Below are positions 9,281-18,500 of a DNA stretch of 47,675 bases, in pieces. The stretch's first letter is position 1. The number at the start of each line of letters is the position of its first letter. Made by a program: the position numbers and the translations under genes. Below the pieces are notes generated by a model. It searched no databases. It was not told the origin of the DNA and saw only the letters and a list, made by a program, of their open reading frames with translations. The stretch is from Balneolaceae bacterium (GTDB taxonomy: Bacteria > Bacteroidota > Rhodothermia > Balneolales > Balneolaceae): NCBI GenBank assembly GCA_009711805.1, contig VEMX01000063.1:1-47675 (forward strand). Direction: 5' to 3'.

Positions 9281-9323
9281 AGAAGTTGAACCGGAAGGCA
9301 CAACTCCCAATGATCTTATAATC

Positions 9324-10484
9324 TTAGATTTCAATGTTTCGGCTTAAGGTTTTCGCCTTGTTATAAGTGGCCTCCAAATCCTCACCCAACAGGGTAAAGT
9401 GAGCCATTTTTCGACCAACTTTAGACTCCATTTTCCCATAAATATGGAGATGTCCGTTTTCGGCAGCCAGCGCTTTTTTAATATGTGTTACTTCTGCCGG
9501 ACGCTTGTGGGTGCCCAATAAGTTAATCATGGCAACAGCCGGTTTATTGAGGCGGGAAGATCCAAGAGACAATCCCATGACAGCCCGTACATGATTTTCG
9601 AATTGCGAAGTGATGCACCCTTCTATTGTATAGTGTCCGGAGTTATGAGGCCGCGGAGCCGATTCGTTGAGTATAACATCACCATTTTCGGTGAGGAAGA
9701 ATTCAAAAGCAAAAATTCCTTTTCCGTCAATAGCCTCAGCTGCAGAAAGAGCCAGTTCCTGGGCTCGAATTTGATACCTTGAGTTAACCGGTGCGGGTGA
9801 AAGTACCGCTACACAGATATGATCTTTCTGAACGGTTTCGCAGCAAGGATATACAACGGTACCGGTTTCATTTCGGGCTACCTGTACAGCCAGTTCGTTC
9901 GTAAAGTCTACAAAAGCCTCTGCGATAATATCACGGCCGGTATTTCCTCCAAGACTCTGATAAGCCTTTTTTGCTTTTTCCAGATCCCGAACGGTTTCAT
10001 TACCATATCCATCGTATCCGCCTTTGGATGACTTAAGGACATAAGGCCAGCCATGTTTTTTACCAAAAGCTTCCAGGTCTTTTGCATCCTCTATAAGCTG
10101 ATATGGGGTGACAGGAATACCAGCTTTTTCAAAAGTTTGTTTTTCAATCAGCTTGTTCTCGATAAGTGCGAAACTATCAGGGGAAGGGTAAATAGGAGTA
10201 CCGCTCTGTTCCTGTACTTCCTTGAGTATCTCCGAGCTAATAAATTCGTTTTCCAGGGTAACTACATCACATTGCTTGGCGAAGGCTGCCATATCATCCA
10301 CAGAATCAAAAGAACCAGAAAATGAAAAGGGAGTCATAAACTGTACGGGTTCATTTTCATCACGATCCGAGAATACGGCTACCTGTATCCCAAAACGGAA
10401 TGCTTGTAGAGAACTCATACGTGCAAGCTGACCAGCGCCAAGGAAACCAATTTTATAGTTGGCAGGAAGTGAATTAGAAGACAT
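9324..10484 (-). CDS. purK: PurK, N5-carboxyaminoimidazole ribonucleotide synthetase
   Basis: PurK uses ATP and bicarbonate to convert AIR to N5-CAIR, the substrate of PurE. The 386-residue ATP-grasp protein starts with a dinucleotide-like loop (IGFLGAGQLARM) and has the ATP-grasp lysine and glycine loop (YVLKSSKGGYDGYGN). The metal/ATP site appears as FAFEFFLTENGDVILNE, followed by the family motif SAPRPHNSGHYTIEGC. Length is typical. No clear Shine-Dalgarno is seen before the ATG. It leads the purK-purE transcription unit. Confidence 0.95.
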   Translation of the reverse strand: MSSNSLPANYKIGFLGAGQLARMSSLQAFRFGIQVAVFSDRDENEPVQFMTPFSFSGSFDSVDDMAAFAKQCDVVTLENEFISSEILKEVQEQSGTPIYPSPDSFALIENKLIEKQTFEKAGIPVTPYQLIEDAKDLEAFGKKHGWPYVLKSSKGGYDGYGNETVRDLEKAKKAYQSLGGNTGRDIIAEAFVDFTNELAVQVARNETGTVVYPCCETVQKDHICVAVLSPAPVNSRYQIRAQELALSAAEAIDGKGIFAFEFFLTENGDVILNESAPRPHNSGHYTIEGCITSQFENHVRAVMGLSLGSSRLNKPAVAMINLLGTHKRPAEVTHIKKALAAENGHLHIYGKMESKVGRKMAHFTLLGEDLEATYNKAKTLSRNIEI

Positions 10485-10680
10485 TTGTAATTTTTCTTTT
10501 AAAGGTAAGAATATTTTTATTTATGAATGGTTCAATTAGGGCCATCGGTAAAAAAGAGTATTTGTTGCTACAAAGTGTAAACCAAACTAGCGGCCCATAG
10601 CTTCTTTATAAAATAAATATCAATCCTTCGGTGAATTCCTTAATTTCGAAATGATAAAGAAGTAGTGAGTAAATATAGAA

Positions 10681-11763
10681 ATGGATATAGAAGCAAAGCT
10701 TGAGCAAATAAAATCAAGATTCCAGGAAGTAAATGCAGCAATGAGTGACCCGGCTGTATTTGATGACCCTAAAAAGTATACTGAGCTTACCAAAGAGCGC
10801 AGTGAGTTGGAAGGCTTGGTGAAAGATTATGATACCTGGAAAGACCTGCAGAACCGCCAGAAAGGCAATAATGAACTTATTGAGATGGATGAAGATGCCG
10901 AAATCACTGAGATGGCAAAAATAGAGAACAGTGAGATCAAGGATCAGCTGGTGGAGTTGGAAGAGGAAATTAAAATGAAGCTTATTCCCAAAGATCCTGA
11001 GGATTCCAAGAACGCTATTGTGGAAGTCAGGGCAGGAACCGGGGGGGATGAAGCCGCTATTTTTGCAGGAGATTTATACGACATGTATCGCCGCTATTCG
11101 GATAAGCAAGGATGGGAGATGAGCCTGATGAGTATAAACGAATCGGAAAAGGGGGGGTACAAAGAAATTGTGTTTTCTCTGGAAGGAAGTGAGGTATTTG
11201 GTAAGATGAAATTTGAAAGTGGGGTTCATCGTGTTCAGCGTGTACCGGAAACAGAAAGTCAGGGTAGGGTGCATACTTCAGCCGCTACGGTAGCAGTACT
11301 TCCTGAAGTGGAAGAAGTGGATATTGATATCAATACGGCAGATTTAAGAATTGATACTTTCCGGGCGAGCGGAGCTGGAGGTCAGCATGTTAACAAAACT
11401 GATTCTGCCATCCGCATTACCCATGAGCCCTCGGGTATTGTAGTGGAATGTCAGGAAGAACGCTCACAGCATCAGAATAAAGAGAAAGCAATGACGATGC
11501 TGCGTGCCAAGATGTATGATATTGAATTGGAGAAAAAACAAAAAGAACGGGCAGCAGAACGTAAAAGCCAGGTATCTACAGGAGACCGTTCGGCTAAGAT
11601 ACGCACCTATAATTTCCCGCAGGGAAGGCTTACCGATCATCGTATCAATTTAACCCTGTATAATCTGGATAATGTTATGAAGGGAGATATAGAAGAGGTT
11701 ATAAACGCTCTCAGAGTTCAGGAAAACCTGGAGAAACTAAATGCTCTGGCCGAAGAGGTATAG
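10681..11763 (+). CDS. prfA: Peptide chain release factor 1
   Basis: RF1 terminates translation at UAA and UAG. The 360-residue protein has the anticodon-like PxT motif as PET at about residues 189-191 (inside RVQRVPETESQGRVHTSAA), which distinguishes it from RF2 (SPF). The GGQ catalytic motif is at about 233-235 (GAGGQHVNKTDSA). The N-terminal helical domain and the C-terminal RTYNFPQGRLTDHRI are also present. No prmC/hemK methyltransferase gene follows in this window. It stands alone on the plus strand. Confidence 0.97.
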   Translation: MDIEAKLEQIKSRFQEVNAAMSDPAVFDDPKKYTELTKERSELEGLVKDYDTWKDLQNRQKGNNELIEMDEDAEITEMAKIENSEIKDQLVELEEEIKMKLIPKDPEDSKNAIVEVRAGTGGDEAAIFAGDLYDMYRRYSDKQGWEMSLMSINESEKGGYKEIVFSLEGSEVFGKMKFESGVHRVQRVPETESQGRVHTSAATVAVLPEVEEVDIDINTADLRIDTFRASGAGGQHVNKTDSAIRITHEPSGIVVECQEERSQHQNKEKAMTMLRAKMYDIELEKKQKERAAERKSQVSTGDRSAKIRTYNFPQGRLTDHRINLTLYNLDNVMKGDIEEVINALRVQENLEKLNALAEEV

Positions 11764-11813
11764 GATTGTACCCCTCTAATTAACATGTGGGGGTTGGTTC
11801 GCCCTGGGCAGTG

Positions 11814-11960
11814 TATTGGCTATTGAAGTGAAAAGGCAGAAGGTAAAAATTCAATTAAGAATTATTCAATTAGGAATGCGTGTTCAGTGGCAACTTTTCA
11901 CCTTTCACTTTTGCCTTCAGCCTTTTCACATGCCGGCCATTTAGTTTGCTTGAGCCCCTT
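11814..11960 (+). repeat. Dispersed intergenic repeat, copy 2 (rearranged)
   Basis: The left part (TATTGAAGTGAAAAGGCAGA) is in the same orientation as the copy at 44122, while the inner part (AATTAGGAATGCGTGTTCAGT, then TTTTCACCTTTCACTTTTG) is in the opposite orientation. The copy is therefore a head-to-head composite. It overlaps the 3' end of the lipoprotein gene at 11941 and appears to supply its last few codons. Confidence 0.65.
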
Positions 11961-13053
11961 CACCTTCCCCATCAGCAAAGGTATTCCATTCGTTATTGAG
12001 GGTCTCGATAACACGCAGATGTTCTGGATTGAGTGCTGCTGCATTGAAAAGAGAAACCCCAACGGCTCCTCCGGCTTTAGCTCTTCGGATAGCAATTTCA
12101 AGTCCTCCGGGAGTGAGGGAGGGCACAAATAAACCAGAGATAATATCAAAACGGCCATGTGCCTCGCGGACACCTTGTTCAGTGGCAAATTTGATCCATT
12201 CCAGGTTTTGGCGGTAGAAGTTTTGATACAGCATAGGCAGAGCGATGTCCAGGTTCCAGCTGGCCCAGTCCTGGCGGACCATTTGTCTCGACATCTCCGG
12301 AAAAGGGAATACAGCAGCAGTTATTTTTTTGTCATGGGAATGAGCTATATCAGCCAACTCATTTACCAACGAAGTAACCGCATTTAAACGATACTGCAAC
12401 CATTCGGTACTGAGTTCCGGGTGGTCCATTTCCACAGGGTCCACTCCAAAGAGTTCTTTAAAACCTTCCCTGGCATTAGGGTGGTAACCATAATCATACT
12501 CAGGAAACTGCTGGTCTTGCACGATGTCATATTTAGGCTGCAGGTCGGCTCCAAGAATCACATCCACATACCGAACGTAATCCAGGTGTACCGACTCTAT
12601 ACCTTTGGTTTGGGCAATACTGTCTATATTAGACTTAATATGGTTTCGGGCACCCTCAGAAAATGGACTCAGCCACTGGTAATAATTTACATAAGCACGA
12701 TAGTCATAAGAGTTATCCCCATTTCGGTTTACTGAGTACCAATCGGGATGTTGAGCTGCCGTTGAATCCCCGGGACGATTTAACGTCCAGATCCATGCAT
12801 GGATGTCCATGTCAAAACTGTCGGCATATGAGGCAATCTCTTCAAGCTTGGGGCGTCCGGCTTGCACATATAAATCCGTTATTCCCGCTTTCGAAAGTTT
12901 ACTTAACGTCTCTTGCCATTCCGCTTCCCCATCGGCAATATTTGTTCCTGTCCATGCAGCAAATACAAACTCATTTGAGGAGACGCGATGGTTCTTTTTT
13001 TGGCAAGAGGACAGCACCAATACGGTCAACACGATGGATAAAAGTATTCTCAT
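11941..13053 (-). CDS. GHL10-like (family 10-like glycosyl hydrolase) lipoprotein
   Basis: A 370-residue lipoprotein with lipobox LSSCQ (Cys at about residue 17). The fold looks like a TIM barrel of the GHL10/DUF187 type. Strand-like segments include FVFAAWTGTN, ITDLYVQAGRP, DIHAWIWTLNRPGD, VHLDYVRYVD (likely active-site strand), ITAAVFPFPEM and DIALPMLYQNF. The family is thought to act on glycans, including peptidoglycan, but substrates are mostly unproved. It is the second gene of a two-gene operon, starting 9 bp after the stop of a CBM9-like lipoprotein. The last residues (ADGEGEGAQAN) are low complexity and overlap a dispersed repeat, which suggests the natural C-terminus was replaced. 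Confidence 0.75.
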   Translation of the reverse strand: MRILLSIVLTVLVLSSCQKKNHRVSSNEFVFAAWTGTNIADGEAEWQETLSKLSKAGITDLYVQAGRPKLEEIASYADSFDMDIHAWIWTLNRPGDSTAAQHPDWYSVNRNGDNSYDYRAYVNYYQWLSPFSEGARNHIKSNIDSIAQTKGIESVHLDYVRYVDVILGADLQPKYDIVQDQQFPEYDYGYHPNAREGFKELFGVDPVEMDHPELSTEWLQYRLNAVTSLVNELADIAHSHDKKITAAVFPFPEMSRQMVRQDWASWNLDIALPMLYQNFYRQNLEWIKFATEQGVREAHGRFDIISGLFVPSLTPGGLEIAIRRAKAGGAVGVSLFNAAALNPEHLRVIETLNNEWNTFADGEGEGAQAN

Positions 13054-13062
13054 AAGACAGCT

Positions 13063-14148
13063 TTATTTGATGGATAGATATCCATGATTGTTTAAAGTGA
13101 TAGTGCCTTTTGATGGATCATGAATCGATAACTCAAAAGTTGAGATGCCAGAATTCAGCGTTATCTCATACTTATTTCCATTAACCGAAAACAAAGGACC
13201 GCCAAAGGGTGCCAACTGATCCGAAAAAGTTCCATGATTTTTTTTCCAGGCCAACTGCTTCCGATACACATAAAATAGTAACTGATACTCCACTTCCCAG
13301 GGATCGTTTTCAAAAGCTTGAGGTATTGAGGGCGGTTGTTCGGTGAACTGAAGATATCCCCAGTACTCGGGCTGGTGCATATTAACAGCATGCTGGGAGG
13401 TCCATACCCAATTTAAAGCAGGGAGATACTCTCCCGAAGTACGATCTGTCTTTCGCTGATAGGTACCCTCATTGAGCTGATGTTTCCATTGGACGCGAGA
13501 AAAATTTAACCGCCATGTGGTTCCCTCTTCAACAGTTTTTCCAGGGCTCAGGTCGGCAAGAGCATCAAGGGGAATGGCCATTTCTATCGACCACAATGAA
13601 TCGATATCTGTAGGATCGTTGAGGGTTCCATTGAAGGCTAACCCCACTTGAGTTCCATTTACATCCCAGTAATTGCTTACAGGTCCTCCTAAGCGGTAGG
13701 GGTGCATAAGAATAAGTTCCCAGAGTGTACCCAACGCATTCACTTCAAATTCAACATAGTGAGGTTGATTGGGATTAGGCTTTAGAAAAATTTCGAGGTC
13801 ATTGTTGTAGAATATAACGGCATCCCGCTCGGTGATGTCTCCCCATATGTGTTCTTCTTCCATTTCAGAATAAAAGTAAAGGTACTCCTCATCCCAAAGC
13901 ATCTTAACCCGCGTGTCAAAGTATGGTGCAGGTTTAGATTCACCTTCAATATCAATAAAAGAATGGGTCCATGAGGCATCATCCCACTGAGGCTCATCCG
14001 GTTTGCCATCTATTGTGAGGGCAGCGGCCGTTTTATGAACCACATAGTGTTCAGGGATATCAACTTCGATTGGGGTAGGAGCTGGAGGAGTACAGCCCAT
14101 ACCTATGATAACAAAGAAAGCGCCAAGGCCAGGTAATAATTTTTTCAT
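13063..14148 (-). CDS. CBM9-like carbohydrate-binding lipoprotein
   Basis: A 361-residue lipoprotein with lipobox GMGCT (Cys at about residue 19) followed by a Pro-rich linker. Residues about 40-270 match the CBM9-like family. The visible features are the opening LTIDGKPDEPQWDDASWT, a central DTRVKMLWDEEYLYFYSEME, the NNDLEIFLKPN strand and the WSIEMAIPLDAL segment. Such domains bind sugars or sit in surface carbohydrate-processing lipoproteins. The C-terminal 90 residues are not recognised. It heads an operon with the GHL10-like lipoprotein, suggesting one envelope-located glycan-handling unit; this is inferred from context. Confidence 0.78.
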   Translation of the reverse strand: MKKLLPGLGAFFVIIGMGCTPPAPTPIEVDIPEHYVVHKTAAALTIDGKPDEPQWDDASWTHSFIDIEGESKPAPYFDTRVKMLWDEEYLYFYSEMEEEHIWGDITERDAVIFYNNDLEIFLKPNPNQPHYVEFEVNALGTLWELILMHPYRLGGPVSNYWDVNGTQVGLAFNGTLNDPTDIDSLWSIEMAIPLDALADLSPGKTVEEGTTWRLNFSRVQWKHQLNEGTYQRKTDRTSGEYLPALNWVWTSQHAVNMHQPEYWGYLQFTEQPPSIPQAFENDPWEVEYQLLFYVYRKQLAWKKNHGTFSDQLAPFGGPLFSVNGNKYEITLNSGISTFELSIHDPSKGTITLNNHGYLSIK

Positions 14149-14180
14149 GGTGCAAATAAAATACTCAAAGTGTTATTAAT

Positions 14181-14217
14181 TCAATAGAAAAGCCCGGCTC
14201 ATTTCTAAGCCGGGCTT
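14181..14217 (-). terminator. Intrinsic terminator of pckA
   Basis: The perfect 10-bp stem AAGCCCGGCT / AGCCGGGCTT (14190-14217) with an 8-nt loop is followed on the minus strand by TTTTCTATT. It lies 28 bp past the pckA stop. Confidence 0.85.
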
Positions 14218-14244
14218 GGTAATATAGTATGTATGATCCTAATC

Positions 14245-15849
14245 TTAAATTTTAGGTGTGGCCGCTAATATTTCTTCACTGGCCTCCTTTTCAAACTTCT
14301 TAAAGTTTTTGGCGAACATTGCAGCCAGCTTTTGAGCTTTCTCATCATAGGCTTCTTTGTTTTGCCAGGTATTCTTAGGAATCAATACTTCAGATGGGAT
14401 CCCATCTACAGCTGTAGGCACCTGAACCCCAAAGACAGAATCTGTAATGTACTCTGCATTGTCAAGATTACCTGCTAAAGCTTCACTTAGCATTTTTCGG
14501 GTATAAGAGAGTTTCATACGGTGACCTTCACCAAATTCACCGCCAGTCCATCCGGTATTTACCAACCATACACTGGCATTATGCTTGCGGATTTTATCAG
14601 CAAGAAGTTCTGCATAGTCAGTAGGATGCAGAGGCATAAAAGGAGCACCAAAGCAGGCAGAAAAAGTAGCCTGAGGTTCTGTTACTCCTCGTTCGGTTCC
14701 GGCAACTTTAGCGGTGTATCCACTAATGAAATGATACATGGCTTGTTCCGGGCTCAATTTGGAAATGGGGGGGAGCACTCCAAAGGCATCACAAGTTAAA
14801 AATATAATATTCTCAGGGTGTCCGCCTTTCCCATTCGGGCTGGCATTCGGGATATAATCCAGTGGATAGGAACAGCGTGTATTTTGGGTAAGACTTACAT
14901 CGTCAAAGTCTGGTTCACGGTTGTCATCCAATACCACATTCTCCAATATAGTACCCGGCATTTGAGTAGTAGCATAGATTAACGGTTCTTGCTCAGGAGA
15001 AAGGTTAATGGTTTTGGCGTAGCATCCCCCTTCGAGGTTAAAGACGCCATCGTCACTCCAGCCGTGCTCATCATCTCCAATTAAGGTTTTTTCCGGATCG
15101 GCAGAAAGTGTGGTTTTACCCGTTCCGGACAGTCCGAAGAAAACTGCTGTTTTGCCATTTTCATCGTGGTTAGCAGAACAGTGCATGGCCATTACTCCTT
15201 TTTTGGGGAGCAGATAGTTCATGACTGAAAAGATACCTTTCTTAACCTCACCAGAGTACAGGGTACCTCCAATAAGGATAATTTTTTTATCAAAATTACA
15301 AAGGATATAGGTACTGGTTCGTGTACCGTCAATTTCAGGATCGACTTGCAGGTTTGGAGCCGCCAGAACCGTGAAGTCAGGTTCATGAGTAGCAAGCTGA
15401 TCATCCGAAGGACGAATAAACATATTGTGAGCGAAAAGAGCATGATACGCCGCTTCACTAACCACCCGAACATTCAGGCGGTGAGTTTCGTCAGCTCCGC
15501 AGAAGAGATCCTTTACAAAAAGATCTTTGTCTTCAAGGTAATCAACGGTTTTTTCGAACAGATTATCAAAAACTTCTTCCGAAATAGGCTGGTTGATATC
15601 ACCCCAGTCGATGTCATCGTGTATGGATGGCTGATCTACAATAAATTTGTCTTGAGGAGAACGGCCGGTATATTTACCAGTCAAAACCCGGAGTGCATGA
15701 TCTTTTGTTAAAACTGCCTCTCCGCGTGTAATTGCTTGTTCGTATAGCTCCGCAGGTTTAAGATTCCAGAATACATTTTCTTTTTTGTCGAGACCGATAT
15801 AGTCGAGTCCGAACTTGCTTTTTGGGTGCACCTTGTAATCTACGCTCAT
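14245..15849 (-). CDS. pckA: ATP-dependent phosphoenolpyruvate carboxykinase
   Basis: PEPCK converts oxaloacetate and ATP to PEP, the entry step of gluconeogenesis. The 534-residue protein has the substrate-binding TGRSPQDKF near residue 60, the kinase P-loop GLSGTGKTTLS and the metal-binding GDDEHGW. The later segments GYTAKVAGTERGV and NTGWTGGEFGEGHRM are also present. Full length for the ATP type. It is monocistronic with its own terminator and a 559-bp upstream gap, shared divergently with aguB, which carries a MITE-like element. Confidence 0.97.
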   Translation of the reverse strand: MSVDYKVHPKSKFGLDYIGLDKKENVFWNLKPAELYEQAITRGEAVLTKDHALRVLTGKYTGRSPQDKFIVDQPSIHDDIDWGDINQPISEEVFDNLFEKTVDYLEDKDLFVKDLFCGADETHRLNVRVVSEAAYHALFAHNMFIRPSDDQLATHEPDFTVLAAPNLQVDPEIDGTRTSTYILCNFDKKIILIGGTLYSGEVKKGIFSVMNYLLPKKGVMAMHCSANHDENGKTAVFFGLSGTGKTTLSADPEKTLIGDDEHGWSDDGVFNLEGGCYAKTINLSPEQEPLIYATTQMPGTILENVVLDDNREPDFDDVSLTQNTRCSYPLDYIPNASPNGKGGHPENIIFLTCDAFGVLPPISKLSPEQAMYHFISGYTAKVAGTERGVTEPQATFSACFGAPFMPLHPTDYAELLADKIRKHNASVWLVNTGWTGGEFGEGHRMKLSYTRKMLSEALAGNLDNAEYITDSVFGVQVPTAVDGIPSEVLIPKNTWQNKEAYDEKAQKLAAMFAKNFKKFEKEASEEILAATPKI

Positions 15850-16408
15850 TAGTTTAGTTAGGTTATATTTTGAGACTCAAAAGGTAAGCATTTGAAAACT
15901 GAATTTTAACCTCATATTCAAAGGTTAAAAGGCTTTTTAAAGCTTTTTGGGTTTTTTCGGAAGCGCTTTTAATACTTATATCTTAAATGTAGTTTGCCTA
16001 AAAAGTAATGGCAAAAGTAACAAATTATAAAAATAAAAAAGCCTGTGAATTTGTGCGAACAACAATTTTTTAAGCATAAATTGAACAACAGTCCAAAATG
16101 CTGGGTTTGACTAGAAGATTTGAAAAGGGGTGAAAGGGGAAATAAGAGTCTGACGGGAGGGCTCTTACCAAAATCATTTCTTAACCCGGATTATTCACCA
16201 AGTAATTCAACGATAATATATTCAAGTATATAGATCGCCATTTTGCATCCATTCGTGAATGATTCGGGTTAAAGGAGGATGGACACAGAGGAATTTCGGC
16301 GAGCAAGCTGATCAATTATTGGTGAAAAAAGAATCATATAGAACTTTTAACCCCCAGAGTTTTATCTTGGGATTCCATTAAGCGATCTACAATTAAAAGC
16401 CGGTAAAC
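15850..16408. other. Divergent intergenic region between pckA and aguB
   Basis: No gene is seen. It must hold the promoters of pckA (leftward) and aguB (rightward). The central part contains the 92-bp inverted-repeat element at 16181-16272. Nothing else could be assigned. Confidence 0.5.
16181..16272 (-). mobile_element. MITE-like element, short form
   Basis: Ends are TTAACCCGGATTATTCAC (16181-16198) and GTGAATGATTCGGGTTAA (16255-16272), an imperfect 18-bp inverted repeat. Its reverse complement is nearly identical to the left 70 bp and right 22 bp of the 236-bp element at 42647-42882, so it is an internally deleted relative. No ORF is present, so mobilisation in trans would be required. Confidence 0.75.
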
Positions 16409-17281
16409 ATGGCAGAACAAATAGTAAAAATAGGTCTTGTACAGCGGCCCAATTCCAGTAACCCAAAAGATAATTTGTATGGGCATATGGGATTGATTCG
16501 GAAAGCTTCAGAAAAAGGGGCTCAGATTGTATGTCTGCAAGAGCTTTTTAATACCCCTTATTTTTGTACCGAATATAATAATGAATACTTTGATTGGGCC
16601 GAACCATTGGATGGGGTACTGGTCTCAAGTATGCAAAACCTTGCGGAGGAATTGGAAGTGGTGATAATAGCTCCTTTTTTTGAACGCAGAGCCAGTGGAG
16701 TGTACCACAATTCATTAGTTGTTATAGATGCAGATGGCACAAAGATGGGATGCTATCGCAAAACTCATATACCCGATGATCCAGGTTTTTACGAAAAATA
16801 TTACTTTACCCCCGGAGATGAAGATACCGGTTTTAAAGTATTTGAGACTCGGTACGCAAGCATAGGCACGTTAATATGCTGGGATCAATGGTACCCGGAA
16901 GCCGCACGCATAACAGCGATGAAGGGAGCAGAGATACTTTTTTATCCTACGGCTATAGGAACACTTGCCACTGAGGGAAAGACAGATAAGAAAAAATTTA
17001 AAACAGCCTGGGAGACCATTCAATGCAGTCATGCTATAGCCAATGGGTGTTATGTAGCTTCGGTAAACCGGGTAGGCAAAGAGTATGGCAGCCGGTTTTG
17101 GGGAGGTTCCTTTGTGGCAGGACCTTTTGGTGAGATGATAGCCCAGGCAGGAAATAAAGAAGAGGTACTGGTGACCGCATGTAATTTGGGAAACATCGAA
17201 AAACAACGGCAGGAGTGGCCTTTCTTTCGGGATCGCCGGATCGATTTATATGCTCCCCTTACCAAAAGAGTTGATGATTAA
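16409..17281 (+). CDS. aguB: N-carbamoylputrescine amidase (nitrilase family)
   Basis: Hydrolyses N-carbamoylputrescine to putrescine, CO2 and ammonia. The 290-residue carbon-nitrogen hydrolase has the Glu-Lys-Cys triad: Glu45 in LQELF, Lys118 in YRKTHIPDD and Cys157 in ICWDQWYPEAAR. The segments PGFYEKYYFTPGD and SVNRVGKE are typical of the AguB branch. The adjacent agmatine deiminase gene, 27 bp downstream, confirms the pathway agmatine to N-carbamoylputrescine to putrescine. Length is normal. Confidence 0.95.
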   Translation: MAEQIVKIGLVQRPNSSNPKDNLYGHMGLIRKASEKGAQIVCLQELFNTPYFCTEYNNEYFDWAEPLDGVLVSSMQNLAEELEVVIIAPFFERRASGVYHNSLVVIDADGTKMGCYRKTHIPDDPGFYEKYYFTPGDEDTGFKVFETRYASIGTLICWDQWYPEAARITAMKGAEILFYPTAIGTLATEGKTDKKKFKTAWETIQCSHAIANGCYVASVNRVGKEYGSRFWGGSFVAGPFGEMIAQAGNKEEVLVTACNLGNIEKQRQEWPFFRDRRIDLYAPLTKRVDD

Positions 17282-17308
17282 AGAAGAGTATCCATCAGGA
17301 GTAAGAAT

Positions 17309-18349
17309 TTGAAAGACACACCATTATACATGATGCCGGCCGAGTGGAGCAAGCATTGGGCCACTCAGCTGCATTGGCCTTCGAACAGAGAAACCTGGCC
17401 GGGAGACCGTCTCGAAAGGGTAGAAGAAGTATACTGCCGTATTATAGAGGAACTTCATTTTTACGAACCTATTCACTTATTTGTGGAGAGCCTGAAAGCG
17501 CGAAACAGGGTAATGCAAAAGTTGTCATTAAGGGCTATAGACCTGGATCAACTCACCATTCACCAGCAGAAAATAAATGATGTGTGGGCAAGGGATTGCG
17601 GACCCATTTTTGTAAAACAAAATAACCGTTATGTAATAACAAACTGGACGTACAACGCCTGGGGAGAGAAATATCCTCCCTGGGAAGATGACAACAAACT
17701 CCCCGGGTATATAGCAGCCAAATATGGGATAAAATGCCTAAAGCCGGATATGGTACTGGAAGGAGGCGCCATTGAAGTGAATGGGGAGGGGTTACTGTTA
17801 ACCACTGAATCGGTATTATTGAACCCAAACCGGAACCCCGATATGGATAGAGCAGCCATTGAGGAAAAGCTAAAAACGTATCTTGGAGCTGAGCAGGTGC
17901 TATGGCTTAAAGGTGGTTTGGCCGGGGATGATACAGATGGTCATATTGATGATGTCTGCCGTTTTATAAACAAAGATACAGTCTTGGCTATGGTTAGCGA
18001 TGATCCCGGGGATGTGAATTACAATATGCTACAGCAGAATCTTGAGATTCTTCACTCCATAGAATTATACGATGGTACTTCGCTGAACATAGAGACGCTG
18101 CCGCTTCCCCATACAAAAATAGAAGGCACTACTGTTGACGGTTCTGCACACGTACCCGCCAGCTACGCCAATTTTTATGTAGCCAACGGGGTAGTACTGC
18201 TGCCATTTTATAATCATCCATATGATCAGGAAGCTAAAAAATTACTGGAAAGATACTTTGGGGGAAGAAAAATTATAGGGATTGATTGTACCGATTTGGT
18301 CTGGGGACAGGGAGCCTTACATTGCATTACACAACCGTGGTACAATTGA
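17309..18349 (+). CDS. aguA: Agmatine deiminase
   Basis: Converts agmatine to N-carbamoylputrescine and ammonia. The 346-residue protein of the peptidyl-arginine deiminase fold has WARDCGPIF, LEGGAIEVNGEG, the GDDTDGHIDDVCRF block and the catalytic Cys339 in ALHCITQP. The start is a TTG at 17309, placed by AGGAG at 17297-17301 with 7-nt spacing; the next ATG in frame is seven codons later. It is co-transcribed with aguB and supplies putrescine. Confidence 0.94.
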   Translation: MKDTPLYMMPAEWSKHWATQLHWPSNRETWPGDRLERVEEVYCRIIEELHFYEPIHLFVESLKARNRVMQKLSLRAIDLDQLTIHQQKINDVWARDCGPIFVKQNNRYVITNWTYNAWGEKYPPWEDDNKLPGYIAAKYGIKCLKPDMVLEGGAIEVNGEGLLLTTESVLLNPNRNPDMDRAAIEEKLKTYLGAEQVLWLKGGLAGDDTDGHIDDVCRFINKDTVLAMVSDDPGDVNYNMLQQNLEILHSIELYDGTSLNIETLPLPHTKIEGTTVDGSAHVPASYANFYVANGVVLLPFYNHPYDQEAKKLLERYFGGRKIIGIDCTDLVWGQGALHCITQPWYN

Positions 18350-18500
18350 GGATATGAAACCATGTGTACAAAAAAAATCCATAAAAAATGAATGAAAGAG
18401 CAGGCATAAAGCTTTTTTACATTCTTTGAATAAACATTCAAAACTGTCTTCCAACTTTAATATCTTTCCGTTTCTTAAAACAATGATTAAAACCATTTGA

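Noticed and set aside
9220-9303. N-terminal extension of PurE by 28 residues
   Set aside because: The extra residues ([11 protein letters not shown]) come from an interspersed repeat; all PurE homology begins at [11 protein letters not shown].
11766-11797. Terminator after prfA (ACCCC / GGGGT)
   Set aside because: The stem is short, the loop is long and no T run follows.
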